Notes: a model not told the origin generated them from the sequence alone. Counted from the first letter of the stretch, positions 52,892 to 62,492 are shown. The stretch: DNA of 64,000 bases from Candidatus Coatesiibacteriota bacterium (GCA_030602715.1 JAUVZD010000003.1:124001-188000); one strand, 5' to 3'. A program made the numbers and translations.

Positions 52892-53206
52892 TCACTTTTC
52901 TGCCCCCAAACTTTTATCTTTTTCATCCCCAGGGTTGATAACAGCCTGCCTCTCCACCTCTTGAAGCTTTTCGCCGTCATCAAGGTAGAGGTTGGTGATG
53001 GAGACTCCCAGGTCAACTAACAACCCCAAAGCCTCCCTTCCCTCCTCCCAGGGGACGGAGAGCACCACGCCACATTCCCCATGAATGGTCTGGGGTTTGG
53101 GGATGACCTCCACAGTGATGCCCTCCTGCAGAAGTTTTCTTTCCCCGCCGATGACCTGGTGGGTGGTCTTCAATGCCAGTATCAGCCTGTGTTTGTGTGT
53201 GCCCAA
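52892..53206 (-). CDS. DUF3343 family protein
   Basis: A 104-residue protein with the DUF3343 layout: a start like HRLILALKTTHQVIGGERKL, then GITVEVIPKPQTIHGECGVVL with the conserved Cys, then a helix and a final strand. Family members are suspected sulfur or selenium carriers, but this is not proven. The TTG at 53206 has AAGGGA upstream; an in-frame codon at 53284 would overlap the kinase gene by 59 bases and lengthen the protein with non-conserved sequence, so I rejected it. Confidence 0.72.
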   Translation of the reverse strand: MGTHKHRLILALKTTHQVIGGERKLLQEGITVEVIPKPQTIHGECGVVLSVPWEEGREALGLLVDLGVSITNLYLDDGEKLQEVERQAVINPGDEKDKSLGAEK

Positions 53207-53225
53207 AGGTTTTCCCTTAGTCTGC

Positions 53226-54545
53226 TTATTTTTTCCCTCTGCCCAGGGGCAGATGGAGGATGAAGATAGTGCCGATGCCCTCACTGGAGCTTACCTCTAT
53301 CCGACCGGCGTGATATTCCTCAACTATACGCTTGACCAGGGAGAGACCCATGCCCCAGCCACGGCGTTTGGTGGTGAAGCCGGGCTCGAAGATGTGGCGC
53401 AAGGTGGAGGAGGGGATGCCCACGCCGTCGTCGCTGATCTCAATCAGGGCTTCATCGCGATTGGTGTCCTCCTCTATGCTGATGCGGATGTTGCTGTGGC
53501 TTCTGCCGCTTATGGCGGTGACCGCATTCTTGAGCAGGTTTTCACAGCACCAGCCTATCTGCTCTGTGTTTATAGGTAGGACGAGCTGGGGAGGATATTT
53601 CTCCGCTATGGCGACGCCCTTGGCTTCAAAGTCAAAGCGGGTGCGGTAGTAGTCCACCGCTCGGCGCACGCAGCCCACTAAGTCCGCATTGCGCAATGTG
53701 GGGCGGGTGCCGATGGAGCCGAAACGCTCGGCGATACGGCGCAGGCGATTTACATCCCAGCCGATCTCCTTCAATGCGGTTTTCACCAGCTCCTGGTCGC
53801 TTTTCTTCAGGGCGGAGTAGTCCACATCCCGAAGGAGTTCCAGCCATCCAAAAAGGGAGGAGGTGGGGGTGCCCAGTTGGTGGGCGGTCTCCTTAGCCAT
53901 ACCAGCCCACAGGGCGGACTGTTCCCCCCGTTTAAGGCCACGGTAGGTGAGCACGCCGATGAGGATGAAGGCTATCACCAGGGCGATCTGAGCCACAGGT
54001 AACCACTTTAGCAGGGTGATGACCGCCGGCTCCTGGTAGTGAAATAGGAACGCTTTCTGCTCCATAAGCTCGCGGGTGTTGGGATTCATATGATAACGGA
54101 TGATGGGGATGGGGTCGTTGGCGGAATCCATTTTGGCTATCAGCTCTTTCACTCGCTCCAAGTCCTGCGGGTCATTCTCGTCAATCTCAAAGCCCAAATT
54201 CTTTCCGGCGATGTAGTTACCTTCGTTGTCGGTCAAAACTGAGGGGAAGTTCATGGTCTCGCCGATATCCGAAGCCAGTTTGTCGGTTACCTCCTCAACC
54301 TTGGAGGATATGAGCATGGAGGAGACGATGGCGTAAGCGGTGGATGTCTTCTTATATTCCTCCTTCAGGCGGTTGATGACCAGTTGACTGTAGGTGAACA
54401 TTAACACAGCAATTATTGCCATGCCGATGACGAAATATGTCTGGATGAAGTATCCCCGCCTGGGGGGCTTGAGCTCGTAGGCGCTGATTTTAAACCCACG
54501 GCGGACTCTTGACTTATCGGAGCTGTTTTTACTCGGCTTGGTCAC
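53226..54545 (-). CDS. Membrane sensor histidine kinase (orphan)
   Basis: A 439-residue kinase with two membrane helices (about 33-55 and 180-201) around a periplasmic sensor region of about 125 residues. The phospho-acceptor is His222 in KETAHQLGTPTSSLFGW, a form of the H-box. The catalytic domain has N-box ENLLKNAVTAI, then DDGVGIP and GWGMGLSLVKRI. GTG 54545 follows GAGGAAA. No response regulator gene is near, so the partner is elsewhere. The stop lies 20 bases before the DUF3343 start. Confidence 0.9.
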   Translation of the reverse strand: MTKPSKNSSDKSRVRRGFKISAYELKPPRRGYFIQTYFVIGMAIIAVLMFTYSQLVINRLKEEYKKTSTAYAIVSSMLISSKVEEVTDKLASDIGETMNFPSVLTDNEGNYIAGKNLGFEIDENDPQDLERVKELIAKMDSANDPIPIIRYHMNPNTRELMEQKAFLFHYQEPAVITLLKWLPVAQIALVIAFILIGVLTYRGLKRGEQSALWAGMAKETAHQLGTPTSSLFGWLELLRDVDYSALKKSDQELVKTALKEIGWDVNRLRRIAERFGSIGTRPTLRNADLVGCVRRAVDYYRTRFDFEAKGVAIAEKYPPQLVLPINTEQIGWCCENLLKNAVTAISGRSHSNIRISIEEDTNRDEALIEISDDGVGIPSSTLRHIFEPGFTTKRRGWGMGLSLVKRIVEEYHAGRIEVSSSEGIGTIFILHLPLGRGKK

Positions 54546-54558
54546 TTTTCCTCAACCT

Positions 54559-55179
54559 CTAGAATATCGCTGCTCCCAGACCAAACTGCACATACCATCC
54601 ATTGCGTCTGAAGATAGGCTCCCGGTTATCGGTGTTGAATTGGCGCAGGTCACCCAGGATGAAGTGGAACTTGATGCCAAGGTCAAGTAGCAGATGGCTG
54701 GAGACATAGTAGTCCGCTCCTAAAGCGAAGTGGGTGGTGATATTAAAGTTGGTCTGGTAGAGGATGGTTTCGTCGGTTTTGATATTCCATGCCAGGAGAC
54801 CACCGCCGAAGCCGAGATAAGGATGCACCTTTGCCCTGGGGAAGATGGTGGCGTAGATGGTGGCGTGAAGAGGGATATATGTGTTCTCTATGAAATTTTC
54901 CACCTCGGCGTCCTTCTTGGTCTTGGTAACGCCCAAGCCAATCTCAGCCTTTAGGGAGAAGAGATGTTTTAGCGGATTTCCTATCCATTCTCCCTTAAAT
55001 ATGAGCTCAACTCCCGGAGCGATGGGCAGGTCGGCATCCAGTTCCCTGCTGAACTTGCTGACCCCGATATATAATCCCCCACCGAGCTGGAACTGGCCCA
55101 CTTTGAAAGCCCAGACAGAACCGCTGATAAGCGCAATCGTCAGAACTGCTGCCAGCATGACTGTAATCTGCCTGTTCAT
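54559..55179 (-). CDS. Outer membrane beta-barrel protein
   Basis: A 206-residue protein with a signal peptide (MLAAVLTIALISGSVWA) and about eight amphipathic strands separated by Gly/Asp turns, e.g. HPYLGFGGGLLAWNI and FALGADYYVSSHLLLDLGI. It ends GLGAAIF with the terminal aromatic typical of barrels. Size fits an eight-stranded OmpA/OmpW-like barrel. It precedes the kinase by 13 bases on the same strand. Confidence 0.82.
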   Translation of the reverse strand: MNRQITVMLAAVLTIALISGSVWAFKVGQFQLGGGLYIGVSKFSRELDADLPIAPGVELIFKGEWIGNPLKHLFSLKAEIGLGVTKTKKDAEVENFIENTYIPLHATIYATIFPRAKVHPYLGFGGGLLAWNIKTDETILYQTNFNITTHFALGADYYVSSHLLLDLGIKFHFILGDLRQFNTDNREPIFRRNGWYVQFGLGAAIF

Positions 55180-55260
55180 CGCCGATTCCTTTTTTTAACT
55201 TCACTCTTTCTGTGAAATCATTATATGGTTATAGGTGATTGGTGATGGTTTGACCTTGTC

Positions 55261-55905
55261 TTATCTTTTCCGAGAACGAATGAGGCTTACGAACATGATG
55301 AGCAATATTACCGCCAGAGCGCCGATTATCAAATATAATATAAAAGGACGCTCCTCTCTCTTTTTCTGCTCAGTCAGAACCTGAGCTTGTATCTTGTCCA
55401 TAGCAGATTTTGCCGCCATACGCACCTGTGGGCTCTTGTCGTGGCGATAGATATTCCGCAGGTGTTCCAACGCCGAAGGGTCGCCTATCTCTCCTAAAGC
55501 CCAACACGCCTTCTCCCGCACATCCGATTGGGGGAGTTTCAACGCCTTGACCAATGAATTCAGGGCGTCTTCGCCCAGCTCGGGGATTTTTACCCAGTCC
55601 TTCTTGGCGATGAGATACTGCGCCTCTATCGGCTCAGAAGGTGGTTTCCAGCCCCTCTTCTCCAGGGCTTTCACCGCCGCTAACCGAACCGCTTCGTCCT
55701 GGTCCCAGAGCCTTCCAATGAGAACGGTGGTGGTTTGCTGGTCATCGTATTTGGCAAGTATCTCAATTCCCGCCAGGCGCTCCTCGGGGGTCTTGCCTTC
55801 CTGCGCAGTTTTAATAGCCTCCTCCAATTCACCGGCTTGAGAAAGCCCCAGACATAAGAAGGCGCACAGCAGTATGGACATGGTTGATAGGAGGGGTAGC
55901 TTCAA
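55261..55905 (-). CDS. HEAT-repeat protein with signal peptide and C-terminal membrane anchor
   Basis: A 214-residue protein: signal peptide (to LGLSQAG), about four HEAT/PBS-lyase repeats (DQDEAVRLAAVKALEKRG, DVREKACWALGEIGDPSALE, SPQVRMAAKSAMDKI) and a membrane helix near the end (FILYLIIGALAVILLIMFVSL) with a basic tail. The repeats would lie in the periplasm. Fourth of four HEAT genes in a row. Confidence 0.84.
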   Translation of the reverse strand: MKLPLLSTMSILLCAFLCLGLSQAGELEEAIKTAQEGKTPEERLAGIEILAKYDDQQTTTVLIGRLWDQDEAVRLAAVKALEKRGWKPPSEPIEAQYLIAKKDWVKIPELGEDALNSLVKALKLPQSDVREKACWALGEIGDPSALEHLRNIYRHDKSPQVRMAAKSAMDKIQAQVLTEQKKREERPFILYLIIGALAVILLIMFVSLIRSRKR

Positions 55906-55996
55906 GGGCGTGTCCTTCAGGATATGGGTTTAGAAAATTTGCCGCCTGCGGGCGGCGTAGGGATTGTAGCATAGCTCTCTCAGGGATTGCAAGTTA

Positions 55997-56206
55997 TTAA
56001 CAGGCTATCACCGCCAGCCTGAGTTGGTAGACCGCGCCGTTTTTTTTGGGGTTGTCCTCGGAGAAGAAGTCGCCGTAGTAGCGGTCGGTGATGTGGTTTA
56101 TTAGCAAGAACAGTGATATGGGGTTAAAATAGAATATAGAATTCAGTTTACTTTTACAATCCCTCTCTTCGGTGGAAATTACCGGGTAAGTAAGGTGGGG
56201 GAAGGA
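55997..56206 (-). pseudogene. Possible leftover C-terminus of a beta-barrel gene
   Basis: The minus-strand frame directly after the HEAT stop at 56207 stays open for about 69 codons and ends NGAVYQLRLAVIAC and stop. Alternating hydrophobic strands (LNSIFYFNPISLFLLINHI) resemble an outer membrane protein end. No start codon or ribosome site is apparent, so I read it as a relic. A GC hairpin GCCGCC / GGCGGC (55942-55957) follows. The rest of 55906-56206 is empty. Confidence 0.35.
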
Positions 56207-57391
56207 TCAACTCTTCTCAAGCCACTTCTCCAACCATTTTTTGGACTTTCGGTCGGTGGGGGGCGGAGGTGTCACCCCCAATACCTCCTCCATATTGAAA
56301 GCCTGACGGGTTTCGGGGGTGTCTTTGACCATCAGTATCTCCAAGGCTCCCGGGGTGCCGATTCGGGCGAGAGCCACTGCCACCTTCCTTCGCACCTCAG
56401 GGTCGGCATCGTCCAGCTTTTTTGCCAATGCGGGTATCGCTTGGGGGTTTCCTATCTCCCCCAGAGCCCAGGCAGCCAGACTGCGGAAATACTCTTCATC
56501 ATTCTCCAGGTGTTTGCACAGGAAGCTGACTGCGTGTTTGTTGTCCAGCTTACCCAGCGCTTTGGCGGCGGATTCGTGGATATCGGTCAGTGCCCGCAGG
56601 AGGGGGATGACCGCAAGGATATCGCCGATCTCACCTAAAGCCCAGGCTGCCGCCCGACGAACAACGATAGAGCTGTCATCCTGCATGAGGTCTATGAGTT
56701 TTCCCACAGCCTTTTTTCCCCTCAGGCGACCGAGAGCTTTGGCTGAGGAGGCACGGACCCGCTTTCGGCGGTCGTGGAGGGTGGAAAGCAGATGGGGTAT
56801 GGCGCTTTTCCCCAGTCTCTCCAGTGACCAGGATGCTTCGTCCGGGAACTCGCCCAGCATCTTGGTCAGTTCCTCAGCAGAGCTGGAATCCCCGATACGT
56901 CCCAGGGCGGTTATCGCCGCCCGGCGCACCGCTTTGTTGTTATCCTCTAGGGAGACGATGAGAATCTTTAGAACATCGGGTTTACCGATATTGCCCAAGA
57001 TAGTGGCTATCAGAGCACGGATTTGCGGGCGGCTGTCAAGCATAGCCACTGCCAGTTGGGAGACAGCGTTCTTGCCCATTTGTGTGAGTGAGTTGGCAGC
57101 GGCGTTTTGGATGCTTTTGCGGTCGCTTCCCAGCTTCTCAATCAGGGCGGGGATAGAATCGGATTCTCCTATCCGTCCCAGCGCTTCACAGGCGGAGAGG
57201 ACCACTTCTCGGCGAGGGTCGGCGAGCAGTCTCTCAACAGCTCTAGCTGACTTCTTGCCCTTTATGTTGGCGATGGCTCTGGTTGCATAAGAACGAATGG
57301 TTGTACGTCGGTCCTGCAATGCCTCTATCAGCTCGTCCACATTGCGTTCTCTAACCAGTTTGTCAATCTTTTCTTTGCTGTAATGATTCAT
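56207..57391 (-). CDS. HEAT-repeat protein, cytoplasmic
   Basis: A 394-residue protein made almost wholly of about eleven HEAT/PBS-lyase repeats of about 31 residues, each with an ALGRIG-type turn (VVLSACEALGRIGESDS, AVRRAAITALGRIGDSSS, VVRRAAAWALGEIGD). There is no signal peptide or membrane segment, unlike its three neighbours, so it should stay in the cytoplasm. The ribosome site is weak. A PBS-lyase function is not implied because no phycobilisomes are expected; a scaffold role is likely. Confidence 0.86.
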   Translation of the reverse strand: MNHYSKEKIDKLVRERNVDELIEALQDRRTTIRSYATRAIANIKGKKSARAVERLLADPRREVVLSACEALGRIGESDSIPALIEKLGSDRKSIQNAAANSLTQMGKNAVSQLAVAMLDSRPQIRALIATILGNIGKPDVLKILIVSLEDNNKAVRRAAITALGRIGDSSSAEELTKMLGEFPDEASWSLERLGKSAIPHLLSTLHDRRKRVRASSAKALGRLRGKKAVGKLIDLMQDDSSIVVRRAAAWALGEIGDILAVIPLLRALTDIHESAAKALGKLDNKHAVSFLCKHLENDEEYFRSLAAWALGEIGNPQAIPALAKKLDDADPEVRRKVAVALARIGTPGALEILMVKDTPETRQAFNMEEVLGVTPPPPTDRKSKKWLEKWLEKS

Positions 57392-57474
57392 ATTGATAGG
57401 TTTTTAGAAAGGAGTGAAGGTTTGCGTTTTAGCGAATTGTAAAAAAGTATGGGACTTAACTCATTTCCTGAGCG

Positions 57475-58626
57475 TCAAAATTCGTCCTCAGATTCTTCCT
57501 CTTCAAGGAAGATGGTTTTTCCTTCTACCTCCATCTTCTTGTCTTTCATTTTGGCTTTGTATTCGTTTATGATGTCCAACGCCTCAGGAGTGCTTATCTC
57601 ATTGAGAGCTGAGAGAATAGCCCCCTGCAACCTGGAGGAGGGGTTCTGGCTTAAAGCTGTCTTGAGGGAGCCGATAGCCTCAGGAGAGGCGATTTTTCCC
57701 AGGGCTCTGGAAGCACGCAGGCAGATGGTCTCATCGGGGTCATCCAGGAGTTTGGTGAGGGCAGTAACCGCTTTGGGGTCACCTAGATTGCCCAGGCTTT
57801 TGATTGTACTTATGCGGACACGTGTGCTTGCATCATTCAGGACCGGAATGAGCGCTTCCACTACACCTTCCAGGGGATAGTTCCCCAGTGCCCTGGCGGA
57901 TTGCAAACGGACTTTCTCGTTTGCATCCTCAAGTGCGTTTATTAGATATGGCACCGCCCTATCGTCGCCCAGTTTTCCCATACCGAAGGCAGCCATCTTG
58001 CGCACCATATTATCTTCAGATTGTATTGCCCAAACCAGTGAGTCAAAGCCTTTGGGGTCACCGAGCCGACCAATGCCGGCGGCGGCGTAGTGGTGACCGG
58101 GGACATCGCTATACAGGAATTCAATCAGCGCATCCAGGGCTCGCTTGTTTTTAGACAAGCCCAAAGCCCGAGCCGCAAGGGTGCGCAGTTCCGCACCCAG
58201 GCTCTCATCACGCACTATGGAGATCAATCTCTCCAGGGCTTCGTCAGATTTCTTGGCGAACTTGACGGAGGCTTTGAAGACAACATCGTTCAAAATGTCG
58301 TTCTTGCCGAAGTAGGAGATGACCAAATCAAAGGCTTTAACATTTCCTATTTCCCCCAAAGCCAGAATACAGTTGATCTGCACCGCTTCCTCATCATTCT
58401 GCAAAACCTCCATCAGCACATCAACGGTCTCCGGGTCAGCTAAGGAGCCCAGTTGGAAGGAAGCCTCTATCCGCTCTATTAAGTCCGGGCTGTATTTGAG
58501 CTTGCTAACCGCAAGAGCGGTCTCGGGATTGGTGAAGTTCTCATCCCCTTTTGAACCACAGCCGAGCAAGAGCAAAAGGCAGAGGGAGATGAGAGAGATA
58601 AATGTAAGGCGATAGGGCTGTCTCAT
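57475..58626 (-). CDS. HEAT-repeat lipoprotein
   Basis: A 383-residue protein with a lipoprotein signal (LISLCLLLLLGCGS) and about ten HEAT repeats (AVQINCILALGEIGNVKA, KVRLQSARALGNYPLEGV, TICLRASRALGKIASPEA), then an acidic, Lys-rich C-terminal tail. AAGGGG precedes its ATG, 29 bases after the next upstream gene. It is expected on the periplasmic face of a membrane. Confidence 0.87.
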   Translation of the reverse strand: MRQPYRLTFISLISLCLLLLLGCGSKGDENFTNPETALAVSKLKYSPDLIERIEASFQLGSLADPETVDVLMEVLQNDEEAVQINCILALGEIGNVKAFDLVISYFGKNDILNDVVFKASVKFAKKSDEALERLISIVRDESLGAELRTLAARALGLSKNKRALDALIEFLYSDVPGHHYAAAGIGRLGDPKGFDSLVWAIQSEDNMVRKMAAFGMGKLGDDRAVPYLINALEDANEKVRLQSARALGNYPLEGVVEALIPVLNDASTRVRISTIKSLGNLGDPKAVTALTKLLDDPDETICLRASRALGKIASPEAIGSLKTALSQNPSSRLQGAILSALNEISTPEALDIINEYKAKMKDKKMEVEGKTIFLEEEESEDEF

Positions 58627-58655
58627 TTTTCCCCTTTATAAGGTTTGATAACTGT

Positions 58656-60110
58656 TCAGCCCTTTTCTTCCCATTCGGCAAGAATTTCCTGTGCTTCGCT
58701 GGTTCCAATTTTCTCTAGAGCATCCCACACACGAGCGCGGGTAATCTCGTCGTCGTCCTCTATCATCATGGCTATGGGGCGAACGGTGGACGGGTCCCCG
58801 ATTTCGCCCAGAGCCCAGACCGCGTTCTGGCGCACCACCACATCCTGGTCCTTGAGGGCGGTCAGTAGCACCTCGGTCGCCGTCTGCGAGCCCAGTTGAC
58901 CCAGGGCATAGGCACAGGCTCTGCGGACATTCTCAAATCTATCGTTCATCTTCTCTATCAACCCCTCCACAGCGGAGGGGTCGCCGATCTCCCCCAGAGC
59001 AATCGCTGACGCTTCCCGCAGTTCGTTCTCCTTGCTTTTGAGCGCTTCAAGCAGTCCTTCCACCGCCTCCGGGTCGCCAATCTTTCCCAGAGCGGTGGCG
59101 GCAGCCACTCTCAGGGAGGTGGTTTCGGCGTCCAGCAGGGGAATCAAGATTGGTGTAGCCACATCTGACCCAATTAAGCCGAGTGCATTTACAGCGGAGA
59201 TCATTGTTATCAAGTCTTCTTCAACCATGGCCGAAATCACGGAGGTAAGGGCAGGCTCACCGATTGCTCCCAAAGCCACAGCCGCCATCCTGCGGGTGAC
59301 CTCATCACTGTCGGAGAGGGCTTTGATGAGGGGGAGGATGGCTTCCTCGTCTTTCATCAAGCCCAGAATATCGGCACAGCTTCTTCGTATCTCAACATTG
59401 TCGCTCTCAAGCCCGGCGATGAGGGCGGGCAGAGCCGGCGAACCTATCTCCAGAATGGCTTGCTTTGCCTGGGTCTGGACGAAGAAGTCCGACGAAGCCG
59501 ACTTCTCAATCAGGGAGGAGACCGCTGAACTCTGGTCCAGGTGAGCTAAGGCGCTGCTCGCCGCCAGGCTTACCTGTGTGTCCGGGTCCTGCAGTAGAGC
59601 TTTGATGGCTTCCGTCGTCTGCGGGTCTCCGATTAGCCCAAGAGTGGTAACCGCACTCTCCCTCACCCCCGGGCTTTCGCTTGAAAGAAGGGGTAGGATG
59701 GAGTTTACCGCCTCACTGCCGAACTGCAGTAAAGCGTCTATCGCCGCTTTACGAATCCAAACGTCGTGTGAGCAGAGTTTCTCCACCAGGGGCTCAACAG
59801 CCCGGGTGTCGCCGATCTCCCCCAAGGCGGTTATCGCCGCCCGGTGCACTGAGAAGGTGTCGTCGTTTAGCGCTTTAAGAAGGTATTCCACCGCCTGGGT
59901 GTCGCCAATCTTACCCAGTTGGTAACAAGCCTCCCGCCGCTCAATTTCGGTGCCGGTCTGCAACATACCGATATACTTGAGCAGAGCCCTTTCCTCGGGG
60001 CTCAGTTCTTCATCCCCCGGGGTGAGGGCATAACTGGTGGGGGACAGAGCTACCACCGATAAAACAATTATGAGAGAGCATTTTAGAATTTTCCTTTTGG
60101 TCAAAAGCAT
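58656..60110 (-). CDS. Exported HEAT-repeat protein
   Basis: A 484-residue protein with a cleavable signal peptide (LIIVLSVVALSPTSYA) and about fourteen HEAT/PBS-lyase repeats, many nearly identical (REASAIALGEIGDPSAVEGL, VRRACAYALGQLGSQTATEV, VRQNAVWALGEIGDPSTV). GGAGAGGAT precedes its ATG. First of four consecutive HEAT genes on this strand. Soluble periplasmic or secreted. Confidence 0.88.
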   Translation of the reverse strand: MLLTKRKILKCSLIIVLSVVALSPTSYALTPGDEELSPEERALLKYIGMLQTGTEIERREACYQLGKIGDTQAVEYLLKALNDDTFSVHRAAITALGEIGDTRAVEPLVEKLCSHDVWIRKAAIDALLQFGSEAVNSILPLLSSESPGVRESAVTTLGLIGDPQTTEAIKALLQDPDTQVSLAASSALAHLDQSSAVSSLIEKSASSDFFVQTQAKQAILEIGSPALPALIAGLESDNVEIRRSCADILGLMKDEEAILPLIKALSDSDEVTRRMAAVALGAIGEPALTSVISAMVEEDLITMISAVNALGLIGSDVATPILIPLLDAETTSLRVAAATALGKIGDPEAVEGLLEALKSKENELREASAIALGEIGDPSAVEGLIEKMNDRFENVRRACAYALGQLGSQTATEVLLTALKDQDVVVRQNAVWALGEIGDPSTVRPIAMMIEDDDEITRARVWDALEKIGTSEAQEILAEWEEKG

Positions 60111-60154
60111 ATCCTCTCCGAGGCTTTAGCGGTTTTTATCTTCCACCGGTCGGG

Positions 60155-60271
60155 TATGTTGAGGAAAATGTTGGTGAGATGATAACAAGGGAGTGGGAGA
60201 TAATCAATGAAAAAGTCATGCCACGAGCGGACTACATCAAGGACCTTTCCAGCAGGGGAATGGTGAAATAG
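60155..60271 (+). pseudogene. Possible gene-end fragment on the plus strand
   Basis: An open plus-strand frame reads YVEENVGEMITREWEIINEK then VMPRADYIKDLSSRGMVK and stop. It is charged and helix-like, unlike random noise, but has no start and overlaps the permease end by 40 bases. Family not recognised. Confidence 0.3.
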
Positions 60272-61612
60272 ATTAGGAAACCTAGGGTAATCACATACAT
60301 CAGTGGGTGGATGTCCCGCAGACGACCACTAATTATCTTCATGAAAGTGAAGGTGGTAAATCCTGCGCCGATGCCGTTGGTTATGGAATAAGTGAAGGGC
60401 ATCATGATGATGATGATGAAGGCGGGGATAGCTTCGTCCATTTCCTCAAAGTTAATATCTACCACCAGAGTGGTCATTAGAAAGCCGACCAGGATGAGCG
60501 CCGGTGCTGTGGCTTCCGGGGGGATGATGCTTATAATCGGATGGAAGAAGATAGCCAGAAAGAAGAGCAGACCCACGATCACCGCCATCATTCCACTCCT
60601 TCCTCCGCTGGCTACCCCGGCGGCACTTTCCACATAGGAGGTTACCGAACTGGCACCGAAGGCGCCGCCGCCAGACTGTCCACAAAGAGAATGGTGCGCA
60701 GGCGGGGTATCTTGCCCTTTTTGTCCATAAGCCCCGACTTGGCGCCGATGCCCACCACTGTGCCAATGGTGTCAAAGAAGTCGGAGAGCATTACGCTGAA
60801 GATGGTCAAGGAGGCGCCGAGTATACCCAGGTAGGAGAAGACGGAGAAGTCAAAGTAGCCGAAGGTGGAGAAGTCGGGTTTGGCTATTAACGATGAGGGC
60901 AGGACGGCAGTTCCCGCCGTTAAACCCAGCGTCCCTACGCCAGCCTCATCCACCCCGGAGATGTAGTTGGCGGCTATGGCGATGACGGTGGTAAACAGTA
61001 TTCCGATGAGGATGGCTCCGGGCACTTTTCTCGCCATAAGCACTGCGGTTAAGACGAATCCCACTAAAACGATGAAGACCGGAAACGATGTGGGGTCGCC
61101 CAGTGTAATCAGGGTGTCCTTGCTGGGGGTGATAAGGCCCCCATTTTGGAGACCGATGAAGGCGATGAACATGCCGATGCCCACGCCGATGGCTATCTTC
61201 ATGGACATGGGTATGGCGTTCATCACCGCCTCTCGGAAGCGGGTGAGCACCAGGATGTGATGATCAAACCCTCAATGACGAAGACGCCGAAAGCCGGCTT
61301 GAAGGAGCCCATCACGGCGGCAAGTTGGTAAGCGGCGATGGCGTTTAAGCCCATGCCACTTGCCAGGGCTAGAGGGAAGTTGGAGAGCAAGCCCATGAGG
61401 ATGCACATCAGACCGGAGGCGAGACAGGTGGCGGTCACCGAGGCGGAGATAGGCAGGGCGATGTCGGACATTTCCGGGTCGCCGAAGAAGGAGAGGAACT
61501 GGGGATTGACGAAGATGATGTATGCCATGGTGACGAAGGTGGTCAGTCCGGCGACCACCTCAATGCGCATATTGGTGCCTAGCTCCTGGAATTTGAAGAA
61601 GCGGGAGAACAT
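60232..61612 (-). pseudogene. azgA: AzgA-type NCS2 purine permease with two frameshifts
   Basis: Three minus-strand frames join into one AzgA-like guanine/hypoxanthine transporter: residues from 61612 (FVTMAYIIFVNPQFLS, SGMGLNAIAAYQLA), then from about 61250 (LTRFREAVMNAIP, SVMLSDFFDTIGTVVGIG), then from about 60650 (GASSVTSYVESAAGVASGGR to the end). Frames change near 61245-61260 and near 60645-60660, the second in a GGCGGCGGC run. Every core motif is present once in order, so either two recent single-base indels inactivated it or these are assembly errors. About 12-14 membrane helices. Confidence 0.82.
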
Positions 61613-61829
61613 AGTCCATCTTTTGGGATAAAGGAGAACATGTTTGGGTTTATGTAATAAAATATCATTAAAGATGGTTTAGGTCAAGGGAGGCAACATG
61701 ATTGATGGGGATATTTCCCTCGGGCTCTATTTTGGGAGTTTTTCAACTTACTCTGTGGTCCGGAGTGGTGGAAGCGCTATGCTGTCGCTGATTCAGCCAG
61801 GACAATGGGGGAATAGCCATAATTTTTCA

Positions 61830-62492
61830 TCACCATCTCCTCGCCCATATGGTGAGGTTTAGCCCCACCTGGTGCAGATTCCCCCCATTTGCGTCCTTGA
61901 GACCCAAGTATAGCAACCGACCGGCAACCCACCCCTCTCGGGCGAAAATTCCTATGGATAGATTCTCCGCCATATTAATCTGGAGATTGAACTCGCTGAA
62001 AAGATATAAATTAGCGTGAATGGTGTCCAGGTCGTAACCCTCCTGTTGCCAGTCCTTCTTTCCCGAATGACCGCTTATAAGGGGACCGAGTCCCCCTCTA
62101 ATTTGGAGGCTTAAGGGAGAGTGGGGGAGGAGCTCCAGTCCCAAAGAAGGCGTCAGGATGATAGCCTGATCCTTATATTCACCCCTGGGGGGGAATTCCA
62201 CCTTATTTGCCAGGTAGAGGAAGTCTATCTGCAGGAAGAGGGCGGCTTTCTTTGTCTTCAGGCTGGGGGTTATTGGTTTTAAGACGATATATCCTCCGGT
62301 GCAGGCACCGTTGCCGGGGAAGAGGCTGAAGTCCGCATCCGGACGCATCAACCCAAAACAGAAGCCGACCCCCATCTCTACTGAGGGTTCGCTCTCACTT
62401 ACCCGCAGACCCCACACAGTAATGGAGGTGAATAATAGGAGAAGTATTGAAAGGGTGGGGATGATTACGGATGATCTATTGACAACCTGCAT
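61830..62492 (-). CDS. Outer membrane beta-barrel protein
   Basis: A 220-residue protein with a signal peptide (IPTLSILLLLFTSITVWG) and repeated amphipathic strands (GVGFCFGLMRPDADF, LSLQIRGGLGPLISG, NLSIGIFAREGWVAGRL). It ends with a strand GLNLTIWARRW. Probably an eight- to ten-stranded barrel. No specific family recognised. The 217 bases between it and the permease hold only a doubtful 54-codon frame. Confidence 0.75.
   Translation of the reverse strand: MQVVNRSSVIIPTLSILLLLFTSITVWGLRVSESEPSVEMGVGFCFGLMRPDADFSLFPGNGACTGGYIVLKPITPSLKTKKAALFLQIDFLYLANKVEFPPRGEYKDQAIILTPSLGLELLPHSPLSLQIRGGLGPLISGHSGKKDWQQEGYDLDTIHANLYLFSEFNLQINMAENLSIGIFAREGWVAGRLLYLGLKDANGGNLHQVGLNLTIWARRW

Noticed and set aside
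56207-56209. TGA read as selenocysteine to join the HEAT gene with the open frame after it
   Set aside because: No SECIS-like hairpin is seen after the TGA, and the following sequence is barrel-like and does not continue the HEAT repeats.
56319-59544. Long plus-strand frames opposite the HEAT genes (up to 323 codons)
   Set aside because: Repeats of the HEAT codons read backward give repeated Ser/Arg/Ala-rich sequence. No start signals.
61698-61862. 54-codon plus-strand frame after AAGGGAGG
   Set aside because: The ribosome site is good, but the translation has no fold-like pattern and runs into the end of the barrel gene on the other strand. Left out as uncertain.
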